From Hirundichthys speculiger (taxonomy: Eukaryota; Chordata; Actinopteri; Beloniformes; Exocoetidae), in the NCBI GenBank assembly GCA_018398805.1, contig JAGFBZ010000373.1, positions 868,001 to 932,000 of the forward strand: a DNA stretch of 64,000 nt. Reading direction: 5' to 3'. Of this stretch, positions 14,601-27,298 are shown one piece after another. The notes beneath the pieces are model-generated. The model saw only the letters and a list, made by a program, of their open reading frames with translations, searched no databases and was not told the DNA's origin. How positions within the stretch are numbered: position 1 is the first letter of the stretch; the number at the start of each line of letters is the position of its first letter. A program made the translations under genes and the position numbers.

Positions 14601-17600
14601 TCCGCTAACCACTAATGCAATCTTCAGCTGCTAAGGCCGCTACCCGTTATGCCAACTCCCTTACTCACTTTGTAGGTGTGGCAATGGCCGTGTCTTTTGC
14701 CCTTTCAGCAAACTCAGTATCTTGGGATCGTGGGTTTAGAGCTGCTTAGAGCAGCCCTAAACCCTAAACCCGCATTTCGGCACGTACAAGAGTGCGTCCA
14801 AATGGCATCAATGTGCGTCCACCTGGTCACATTGTGGACGTGCACAAACGGCTCTACCTCTGAAATTAACTCTTGTATAAAAAGTATGATTTGGCCTCAG
14901 TTGAACCCCTGAGAAAATAGCAGAGATCGTCTTAAACAGCTTGCGCACCAGTTAAACCATAGACGACCAGAGTGCGTTTATTGGGAGTGCACCAGCAATC
15001 TGGCACTTTCAGGGAGCTGATAAGAATTGTCTGTGTAAAAATATCTATATTTATATATCAGTGCAGAGGAGGAGGAGGAAGGAAGAGGAGGAAGCTCTAC
15101 AGCAGAGTCCCAGACGAGCTGGACACGAGAGCTGCTCCAATCTGAATGAAAAGACGCTCCATCGCAGTTTGCGGGTAGCGCAACCTGCTCTTAAAGGCAA
15201 TGGCTACAGACGCACTGATTGGTTTAACAGGTGGAACGCCCTAACCACTCCTATGCATAATGTAGCGGGTAGCGCAGGTGGGATAGCAGGTTTAGCAAGG
15301 GCGAAGATTGCGTTCTTTGCGGGGGAACGCCCCTCCCGCTACCCGCTATCCCTTAATAGCGGCTTAAGGAGACCTGGCGGAAGATCGGGCCCTTAATGTG
15401 AATTATAAGAAGCCACTTAATCAACCAGTGCAAGAGTCAAATGTTAGCCAGCCAAATGAGTGACATGGATTAAAAATGTTTTGTAAAACTGTGATATTCA
15501 CTCTGTACTGGAAATTTCCCAAGTTTTCTAATTGCTCAGTCAAGAGTAACTTCCACTTCCCATCGGATTTCCACCAATTATCCATCAGGAGAATAAATGA
15601 ATAATAACTGTGGCAGCTCAGATTTAGACAGATTGGTGCCCAGAAACCACCATTCTGTCTGGGTCAAATCTGTATTCACTTTTTGTGCCTTTTTTAATTG
15701 TGTAAGGCTATGTATCTAATTCATTATCAGTATATTTCACAAAACCATCCCTTCCATCCAGGGCAGCGGTCTGATTGAAATTTATTTTGTCATTTTCAGC
15801 ACTGGCCTGGAAAATGATAGCTGAACTAATGTGTGTCATTACTCACAGGCCCTGGATTGTTCACCTCGGTGAATTCTCTGTTGCCACGAGGCTGAATCGG
15901 ACTGATATTTCTGAAGCGGAGGAATTTTCAATATACATATGTGTTAAATGATTATATTAAATGTTTTAAAATCTAGGGGATACATTTTTATAAAACTTTA
16001 TGGAGAGAATTTACAGAAATGTTTAAGAGATTAATCCAAATAATCCTCATGATCCCTTGACATATTTTATTGTGCAATAATTGTGGCTTTAAGATAATAT
16101 ATCAAACTGAAAGCAACAAGCCATTTAGGATGGTGACTATTTCCCTGAAAAGAGAGAAGTTTAGTGTCAATTAGATACATTAGATGGAAATGTACAAGTA
16201 AAAACACTATAAAATATATTAACACAATAACAAAGAAATAATTGAACAGTAAAATAGCAAAACAGTGCAGCCCAGTATTAAAGTATAACATGACTGTTTA
16301 CAACACAATTCCAGTCCTTTAAGAAAAATCTGCTTTGCAAATGAGGAATGCATTCATTATGCTTGTTAACATAATGGATACACAATATGGGCTTTGGGCA
16401 AATTACACAGAAGCTACTTTAAGCTTGTTTACAAGAAATCTACTCAGAGCTCCACCATCCAGCCACAGGTTTAATTACCAGGACTGAATCAACCTTAGTC
16501 TTATGTTATGATTAGTAATGCACTATTTTATGTTTTTTGTCTTCATGCAATCAATCAATTGTAAATCATTTACACCTGCAGTCATATACCTGATGGTCAA
16601 GCTTTTTGTCGAGGAAGAGCCATGTGGCTTCAAGACGCACAGTAAAAAAAACATGTAAAGAAAAAATATGAATATCTGCTTGTTGGTGAAGAAAACAACA
16701 GAGAGGAATCATTTGTTTTGTGGTCCCAGAACAGAGCAGAACTGAATAATGAATCGTTTCGAGTCACTGAGCCGATATTAATGTCATAAAGATCTGTGCT
16801 TGCAAATCACTAATTAGAAAACCTTTTTTTATTTTTGTCTCGTATCAAACCCGCCAATTATAATTATATTTTGCTATGGTTAAAAGCTTACAGTTAACTA
16901 TCTGTTGCTGTTTGAAAATTTCTGTGCCTTTACATGAACTAAATTGCTATCAGGGATTAAGAGCCTTAAATCTCCAGAAGTGTGTCTTTCCATCGTGGAA
17001 ACTGAGTTTGAGCTCTAAATTTTTTATTTGGCTACGAGGAAGCATCTTTCTAAGCACACGATAGGGAATGTGGTAGGACTGTCCACAGATTTAATCCTGA
17101 CAATAATATGCACAGAAGCAGAGGTAGCAGCTTCCAAGCAGTGAGCCTCGACAGAGACAGCGGCTAATTTATGGCCACTTAATGGCAGGAGAAAATGAAT
17201 GCATCAGCAGTGTTATTAGTGGAGATGCAGCTGCACCATTAATGCCACTGCAGAACAGAAGAGCTGAAGGCAGTGCTGATTTAATTACTGAACTACAGGT
17301 GTAACAATTATCAGAGAAGTTGTAAAGTTGAATTAACATAATTTCCTACAGTAAAGCAGCAGAGTCATTCATTAAATTTCAATAGTTCAAGTTAAGAAGC
17401 GGTACTCACCATCACAATTAAATGTAAACGCTCCACATGGACACTTGTGGCAATCAAGGTACAGTGACAAAGCTGCCAAACTGGCAGACAAATTGCATAA
17501 ATTGCTGCTTTTCAGGAGAGCTGATGCACAAGGACAGCAGGGATTAGGACATGGCATGTCTTCTCACGCTGACAGTATGTGGGTTTAAACAGAAAACACT

Positions 17601-20600
17601 GTGGGAGTTTTGAAGCGCATCCAATACCGCTTGTACGTCCTCTCTAAGTTTGCACAGGCAACACTGATTTGTTTGGATTTTTTTTTTTTTTTACTTGTTA
17701 TGAGCAGTGTTGAAATTATAAGAGGTGATGTGTAGTTTCTATTTCTGCAACATAGGAAGAGCACGACGATAATAACAAGTATAATGCTAATTTACAGATT
17801 TGTTGCTGTGTCGATCTCATGGTCCTTCATTCATATTTGGTCCAGACTGAAACATCACTGCTGCTAATGGATTAGCATTAAATCTAGCTTCAGGAGTTGA
17901 TATGTCGTCTTTGACTTGGCTTGCCCAATGGTTAGTGTGCTTTTGATGTGGAGTGAAGTTTATCTCGGGGCACTTTATGATTCTTCTTCCAGTTCAAATT
18001 CAGATTAAACTTAAAGCAACACATTTTTGTTAAAATATCACTTTCATTTGAAGGAATATTTGCTTATTTTCAGCATTAGTTAGCTGCAACAATCCTCCTT
18101 CCCCGCCAAAACTAGACAGAGTAGCGTTGGCACTCCTGTCACAGCACTATGACACACATCAACAATGAAGCGAGCTCAGATCAACAGTGGGTACCAACAA
18201 CTAAGAGTGATGATGGGAGAGAAAATTAGATAATGACTGAGCACCAGAGCAAACCAAAGTAAATCTTAGATGGTGTTGTAAAAGTGTGTTACCAGGGGGG
18301 GGGACCCAAAGCACTGAACATTTCAAAAGTTCCTCTGTGCCGTTTTAAACTGTGTAAGTTTAAAGGAACATTCCAGAGTTAGAACAACTCAAGGTCTATA
18401 AGTAGATGCTAATGAGGGTAAACTTTCTTAAGGGACCAAAACAATGTGAATAGAATAAATTTTTTTAGTTGCAATGGAAGATGCACGTGCAGCATAATGA
18501 TTATAGAGGTTAACCCAGAGGGCGACCAACCAATGTCATCCCACTTAAGTGATAGTGAGGACAGTGTCCATCTAACTTTGCAAAAAAAAAGAAGTGTTTA
18601 AAGAGAACTGGTTGAGCAGGCATCTCTGGTTGGTCGGAGTCTGTTCAAGTCGACTACTGGCTACACATGAACCAGGGTAATTTTAACGCTACTTCTTTTG
18701 GGTCTGATGACAGCAGAGACTTATCACTCATCTCTGACTATCACTTAAGTGGAATGCAATTTTGAGTCTAGAGTCTAGAGGCTGAAAATAGCAATTTATT
18801 CTAAACTCTGATTGGCTGCCCTCTGAAGCGAACATTAATGTCCATTTGGCTGCAAAAGGATATTTAATTCTGACTCAAATCTGCTTTGATTTATGTTGTT
18901 TTGGTCAAGGAGGATTGTTTACACTCTTTACCATCTAATAATAAACGTAGGGTTATTTTAACTCCAGATAGTTCCTTTTTAGGTGCTCCTACATCTGGAC
19001 GCCCAGACTCACATCTCTTGGTCTGAATCATATAGACATCAAGATTAAGATGACAGCAGTCATGTGTGAAAATATTCACAGTTTATACTGAAATGAGAGC
19101 CATCAAAGAGGAATGACTATGTGACCCAACAAAAGTGCCCATCCCTCTTCATCCACGTCAGAGAGCGAGAATAGAAAACAACATGAATTATAGAAAGACA
19201 TGCGAAGGGACTGACATCTTTATTTCTAAACACTAAAGAATGAGTGAACAGACAAGCTGGAATAAAAAAAAAAACGATGCTTTAACTGCAGTTGGATCGG
19301 ACTTCACTATTAATGGTCTTGCTATCATTCACTTTCAAACATATCTTTTTAATCCAAAACCTTTTGTTCCCTCTGCTGATGGCTCTATTCTTAGGCTTTG
19401 ATTAATGTACAGCTCTAGGGGAAGCTGTACACTTTGCTACTTGAATGTCACTTCATTTAGGATTAAGAGGGACTGTTTGAAACGGCTTTAAACACAGACT
19501 GAGCCCTTCCAGAGCATCACTGATGGACGGACAGGCTGCCTTAAACCACATACAGTATTTAAAGTTTAAATGCAAGTTGGTATGCAGTATTTCAAGGCAG
19601 AATAGTTGACCACCAGTTTTAAACTGTGTTGTTTTCCCATTTATTTGATGGATCGTCACAATTAATCGATGCTTCAAGAAAATGCTCTCTTGAGGCATTT
19701 AAATAAGCAGCAGAACGTACTTAAAGCAAATGAAATGAGAAGAAACAACACGCTGATAAACATCTTTATAAAGAGCACAGTATTAAGAACAAAACACATC
19801 TATCAATCTATTGATATACTACTTATTAATGACAGAAATGGGGGATAAAGTAAACAGCTAAAAGTATTGTAAAATAGCTCATAAACATTAAGATAAATAC
19901 TTACATCTTGCTTGCTTGCTAACATTGTAACATTGTGACAATACTAACATGCTGACGTTTAAAACAGCACTAAAGAAATTTCAGTTTTTAGCTCAGTGAG
20001 TCCCCATTGGGCTAAAATAGATATAGAAAAGTTAGGTTGTTTTCTTTACAACACTGTCTAACATTAAATCTTCTTTGATGTTTTGTTTGGATATTCTCTT
20101 GTTTTCTTATTTTTTTCTTGGGTCTCTTAAGTGTTTCTGCCATAATCTCAACTGTAGCTCTGTGAACTAGTTTCATCGCTGTTGACGCGCTACATTGTGT
20201 CATAAAGTATTAAGTAGTTGTTGCACCACATGATCAGGACAGGAGTCCACAGTTAAAGTGGCTGGTTTTTTCCAGTAGTAGGGACGGGATTTCACAAGAG
20301 TGAGGTAAGGAAAGTTTATTTATAGAGCACAACTTGTACACAAGGCAATTCAAAGTTGAAAATTAAAATCACCAAGAAGCCAAAGAGAATCATCCCATGA
20401 ATCATAAAAGCATAAAAAATAATCATTAATGAATTAAATAAAAAATTGATTCAAAATGAAGAGTGCAGATAAAATTCTTTCAGTTGTCATATGCACATCT
20501 AAACAGAACTATTTTCAGCCTGGATCTGAACATTGTCAGAGTTTAGGTCTGTCTCACATCTTCTGGAAGACTGTTCCAGATTTTAGGAGCATAAAACTGA

Positions 20601-23600
20601 AACGCAGCTTCACCTTGTTTAGTCCTGACTCTTTTTTTTTTTTTGAGTAATCAAAAAAAGACTGAAACTGATATATGAATATAGGGGTTGGTAAAAGGAT
20701 AACTCAGTGTCAGCGCTTGTATCTGCGATCTCATCCTTTCAGTCACTATCCTCAGTTCATCACCATGGGTGATGGTAAGAACAAATACTGGCCAGTAAAC
20801 AGAGAGCCTTGTCTTTTGGTTCAGCTCTCTTTTCACACTCTCAACAGACCGGTACAGAGTTCACACCACTGCAGATGCTGCACGGATCCACCTGCCGATC
20901 TCCTGCTCCGTTCTTTCGTCAATGGCTGTATACATACAGAACTTCACAGGAGGGCTTGTATTTACCCAGCCAATATTTGTGAGGCCCATCAGCAATATGA
21001 GTGGGGTGAAAATTGGGGCCCTGTGTGGGACTGTCCATGGCTTCCATGTTGATCCCATGTGATGAAATGAGATATACTTAATTGTTTAAAGGGAACTTTG
21101 TCCGAGGCACCTAGCTTCTAAGCTGCATTGTTAGTATAGAAACAAAACAGAAAACAGATATCTGACAACAAACACATTACATCACCAAAGTTAGATCACT
21201 ATATAAGGATGAATACATTCATATATGGCTGTGTACATACCCACATCAATATATTAATGCATATATGCACAAATATCCATGCATATACATAAATACATAC
21301 ATTCAAACACTATACATATCGATTTAAAAACAATCCAAAAATTTGAAACTGTGGCTATGTAGTTATGTAAGCTATAAAATTAGGAGTTCTAACTTAATAT
21401 ATCATAAAGTGTTTTGTGAGGCCAAGGGTCAACAGACTCCAAGACAAGGAGTCAGTTACCCATATTCTTAATATCAGCTTACAGCAAGATATAAGTGACA
21501 GTTAATGCCTTTTGAAAACAATCTCTTGTTACCTGGACAGGTGGGTTAGATTTTGTTGTTGAGGAATGAAATGGAAACAGGGCGGAAAGAGAGCTTGAAG
21601 CGATTACTTCTGGGTCTGCTGACTCCATAACGTTTGCCTGAGGCTTTAATTCATATTCATGGAACAACACATGCGAGGGATCATCCAGAATCCTGCAAGC
21701 CTGTCTAACTACAGCACACTCAGAAATGGTCTGAAGGGATTGGTGCCCTCTCTTTCCCGTCACCTTCATGGCTGTTTTAACAGTGTTAAAGAACTGCTCA
21801 CAATGGTTATGCTCAGGTACATGGGTGATAAATGGGCCCAAAATGAGGGTCCTGTCAGGGTCCCACTTGGGCCAACCACATAAAAGAACCCAAGAGGGCG
21901 AGTCACATGGGACGACTAAGAAATCAGCTGACAATCCCACATGGAGCCAGATTTTTCAGCCCATTTATATCTCAGATGAGCTTCAATATAGATGACTAAT
22001 GTTAAATAAGTCACCTTCATAATTACTCTACTGTCACAGAAAGTGGCTTTTAACAGTCCAAGTCGCGCACACAATATGTATTAAAAATATTGCCTCAGTT
22101 TATAAACACAGTATCATTTTCTGACCTCCTCTCTACTGCATTCTGAGAGATTTTTTTCAAGTGCTGAAACTTTCCTTGGCTGTTTTCAAAACTGCATACT
22201 GTATTCTGCATACTGCACATAGAACACAGTCTGCAGCGTGTACTGCATCCTAGTATGGTGGTCGGTGTTTGTTAGTAGTATGCTGTTATGCAAGCGATTA
22301 TGCTACAATGTTAGAGGCCTGCTTATGGTTTTGGAAAGTGAATTGATTGCTATGTCCAGCTTCTGATGTAGAAGTTGGTCACAACTTCTCTTGATGTAGA
22401 AACTGTGACCAGCACTGGGATACAAAACACAAGGCAGGCTGGTCAGTAGTATACTCAAAATGTTTCCAGAAGTAGCAAACTGTCCGGGTATTTTTCACAT
22501 ACTGCAGATTTTGCAGTTGTTTTTGATTGATTTATCTCACTTGAATAATAAAATTGCCATTAATTAAGTGCAGAATCGTAAGATATTTAGGCCCCAATAG
22601 TACACTTCCCGCTAGCTGCTACACACTAGCCGCTATCCGCTACCCGCAAATTGCGGGTATAGAAACCTCCGCTAACCGCTAATGCAATCTTCCACTCGCT
22701 AAAGCCGCTTCCCATTATGCCGACTCCCTTACTTACTTTGTAGGTGTGGCAATGGGCGTGTCCAAATGGCATCAATGTGCGTCCACCTGGTCACATGTGG
22801 ACATGCACAAACGGCACTACTGCTCAAATTAACTCTTGTATAAAAAGCGTGATTTGGCCTCAGTTGAACTCCTGAGAAAATGGCAGAGATCGTCTGAAAC
22901 AGCTTGCTCGCCAGTTAAACAATAGACGACTAGAGCGTGTTAACTGGGAGAGCACCAACTATCTCGGACTTTCAGGTAGCCAACAGGAGTTGTCTGTGTA
23001 AAAATATTTTTTAGTATATATCAGCGGAGGAGGAGGAAGGAAGGAAGGAAGAGGAGGAAGCTCTACAGCAGAGTCCCAGATGAGCTGGACGTGAGAGCTG
23101 CTCCGATCTGGATGAAAAGATGCTCCATAGCGGTTTACGGATAGCGGTTTGTGGGTAGCGCAACCTGCTCTTAAAGGCAATGGCTACTGATGCACTGATT
23201 GGTTTAACAGGTGGAACGCCCTAACCACTCCTATGCATAATGTAGCGGGTAGCGCAGGTGGAATAGCGGGTTTAGGAAGGTGGAAGATTGCGATCTTTGC
23301 AGGGGAACACCCCTCCTGCTACCCGCTACCCCTAAATAGCGGCTTTAGGAGATCTGGTGGAAGATCAGGCCCTTAGATATTTATTCTTATTTCCTGGTGA
23401 GATTAATATGCACCAAACTTCACATTAGGTCATCCAGATATTGTTACAAAAATTGACTTGAATCTCTTTGTCAGTTTTCTCCTTCTCACCTTGTTGTCTA
23501 CAATTATAAACATATCTGAGGCTCTCACCTCACTCGGATGCTTTAACTAATTCTTATTCATTTAACTTCAAACAGATTGCTATTTAAACAAATGTGGAGT

Positions 23601-26600
23601 TTCACAGCTATATTAAGACACAGTTTATTTATTCTTAGCCAAAAGGGGCACATTTTACACCAGGATAGATCACAGGCTGTCTATTTGGGTCCATTACCAC
23701 CAGGAGTCACCAGTGACAGTTAACATTTCAGAAAGAGGATATTTCAACTCTCCAGCTCTGCATGATCACATTACCTGCACAGTTGGCATCACTGGCTGGA
23801 AACACTAATACATCTACTTCAGCAGTGAAATTCATCAGGGGTAAGTTATCTGCATAATGAGCAGCGGATGACAACTGTGCAGCAAAGTGTTGAGATGCTT
23901 CAAGATCCATTAATATCAAGTTAGTCTGAAAATGTTAAGGTTCGTCATTCTCCCAGAGGGGAGCTTAACGCATGTTGCTGTTCTGCAGCTCTTCCTCATG
24001 AACGGGCCTGTTTTGGAGACATTTCAGCCCAATGGGGGGCGACAGGTTCACTAGTTTCTGATAAAGTCAATTAGTCAGATTAGAAGGACAAGCAGGTGAG
24101 GCCTCCCCAGGGGAAAGAGCAGGTTTCAGTGCGGGTACATGATCAAAGTGATGAAGTTAACACGATGAAACAACACACATTCTGGCTAAAATTTCACAAA
24201 CATATTCCTCTATTGCAAATGAATGAACTTGTGCTTTCAGCTTTTACCACAACACAAAATGACAAGCATTCTTCTCTGAAGTAAAAGCATATGACAAACC
24301 ACAAAAATACACACAATTGCATTTAAAAAGCTGATCCTTGTTAGCTTCTTTATACTACATGCATCTATAGGCTACTTCCATGTGACACTTCTGCAATTTG
24401 TGTCCATCTGTTAAAGGAAGCCAGAAATCTTTAAATGTGAGTTTTCTTTTCCCATTGTTTGTTACTTATTAAGGTATTTTCTGTTGTTGTTTTCATTAGC
24501 CACTAATCATTATTCATATTTTATCATCTTTCACACTTTTCTGTGTGTTTGTTTTGTCATTAACATGGACATTATACCGCATCCATCCATTAACTTGCAA
24601 TAATTGTTTTATGGCATTTATGATCACAGGGAGCTGAAACCAGTCCCAGCTGCCACTGGACACAACACAGATTATATATAAAGCAGGTGACCAGTTCATC
24701 ACAGAGCCAGCCCTAATGTAAGTAATGTAAACCAGTAATATATTTCAACCACATACAAGTTGAGTTTCTTTTTAGAAGTCGAAAAGTACATTTCATTTGA
24801 CACCACTCAACCTTTTTATATGAATGATAGCAGAAAAAAAAAACATGGTGAAAAATAATCGTTAAACAAGTAGGTTACTGCTTGATTCTCCCATGATCTC
24901 AAAACCTTGTGGTAAACTTGTAATATCAAGAATAACACAACAGGAAGCTCCGAGAAACACTAACACACTCCCAGTGGGACCCGAGAGCATGCTGAGGATG
25001 CGGCAAAACTGCATCCAAGCCAGACTCTGGCACTTCTGTGTCCAGTATTTAATATAGTGTATATTTACAGTATCCTGTATACAGTATATTTCAAGTATTA
25101 CGATCCTTCATTAGCGGTAAAAGCACTTTGATGGCAGCACTCTTGAGAATCTTTCACTTGCAGTTTTCAACCATGTCCTTCAAAGAGACACAAAGCTTCA
25201 AGCAGGCTGGATGGAAAGTATCCGTGCACAGCCTTTTTTAGGTAAATGGTCTTTAGATGGGACCCCACTACTTTCACAGCGGGTTGTCAAAGCCATTCCT
25301 TAACATTGGTGTTTCCTCTTAACTATAGGTTATACTTCATGTTGACATATCAATAAGATATAAACCCTCACTTCTAGCTTGAAAGAACTGCAGGTTTTTA
25401 CTTGGGGTTGATTAGATCTTTGACTAAATATCTTTACTGAATTATACTACCATTACCGTGTTTATATGTAGAGACATATGACTGAAGTATATTCTGGGGA
25501 AAATAATTATTGGTTTGAGCTCTTGCAAAGATTTTAATGATCTATCAATTTTTAGGGTAGCTTTAATCAGAAAGACACAATGTCAACAACAAAAACTAAA
25601 AAAAAAACACATGATAAAGGTAATAACATTCTACTGCACTATGTATTTGATCCCTGCGGTAAAAATTGACTTGGTACTTGGTCAGACATTTCTTGCAGCT
25701 GGTCACTGCATTTGCAAACATCTCAAGAGACATTTTGGTCCACTTTTCTTTACAGATCCTCTCCAAATCCTCAAGGTTTTGAGGCTATTCATGAGCTAAT
25801 TGAAGCTTTAGTCCTGGATTAAGGTCTTGAAAGTGGCTAGACCACTCCAGGCCTTTAGTCTGCTTCTGCTTAAGTCACTCCTCTGTTGCTTTGGCCGTAT
25901 GTTTTGGGTCATTGGCCATGGTCACATGATGTTTTTTTAATTCAGAATTAATTATTCCGAATTAAATCATTCAGAATTAAACTATTTTTCTTCAAGCTTA
26001 CATGGAAATAGTAATTCCGAATTGAGGTTTACATGGAAAACACGTTTGTTCGGCTTTATCCAATTCCGCTTAAGGTCTGGGGGTTGGGAAGGGTTCTGAT
26101 TGGATGGGGGGGCGGACGTCTTTACGTATTTACGTCTACCGGAAGAAAACAAACTTACTCGATTAGCAACAAGATGGAAGACTACATTATTAGCATCGTT
26201 TTTGGATTTGTTGAACCTCCTTCATTTAACCTAGCCACTACAAATTTGAAAAGCTCACAATTTTTATGTTTCCTGCCATCTGTGCTTTTAATTATTTCCA
26301 GTTCCTCCAAGCTTTTTATTAAATAAATCGTCTCTGCTCTTGACCACCGTTTACTGCGTGCTGCCATCTTGAAACTTTGTTTCGAAAACAAGCCCAGCGC
26401 AGAATATAAGCGTCATCGTGACAGACGGGCAAGGGGAACGAGCATGCGCAGAAAGACCGGAATTAATTTAAAGCGGAATGAGTGTATAGATGACCGTGGA
26501 ATTATTCTATTCGGATTTAAAATCAGAATAAACCAGACACTTACTTCGGAATTAAGTTTCATTCGGAATTGACATTTTCATTCAGAATTAGATGTTTACA

Positions 26601-27267
26601 TGGTAATTTTTAATCATTTTAAATCTGATTTCATTTTAATTCTGAATTTAAGAGGAATTAAACTTCCCATGTAAACGCACTGATTGTCCTCCTGGGAGAC
26701 CAATCCACAACTCATCTTCAGCGTTCTAGCTAAGGGAAGAAAGTTCTCATGCATAATTTTACAGTACGTGGTCTCTTCCATTGGCCCCTCAATGCAGTCG
26801 AGTTGTTCTGTATCCTCAGCAGAGAAATGGTCCCCAGTGCATAATGTTTCCACTTATGTGCTTGACGGTGGATATGGTGTCATTGGAGTCATAGTTCAAA
26901 CATGGTAAGTTGAGTTAATTCCAAAGAGCTCAATTCTGGTCTCATCTGACCACATTGTCCAAACCTTCCTGAATCATTTAGATGTCCAGAGACAAATCTC
27001 AGAACAGACCTGTACATGTACCTTCTTGAGCAGTGGGACCTTGCAGGTGCTGCTGAATTTCAATCCATTACAGTGTGGTGGGATACCAATGGTTTTCTTG
27101 GTGACTGTGGTTCTAACAGCTTTAAGATTATTAAAAAACTTCTATGTCATTCTGGGTTGTTCCCTCACCTTTCTCGTGATCATCCTTATGCTACAAGGCA
27201 AGATCTTACCAAGCGTCATTCATGGTTATTTCCTAGTTCTTCCATTTTCCCCCAAAATAATAACAAT

Positions 27268-27298
<31 letters not shown>

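Noticed and set aside
21479..21940. 153-codon open frame as a host gene
   Set aside because: Only its middle resembles a known family, and that is a LINE C-terminus; no start context or splice sites.
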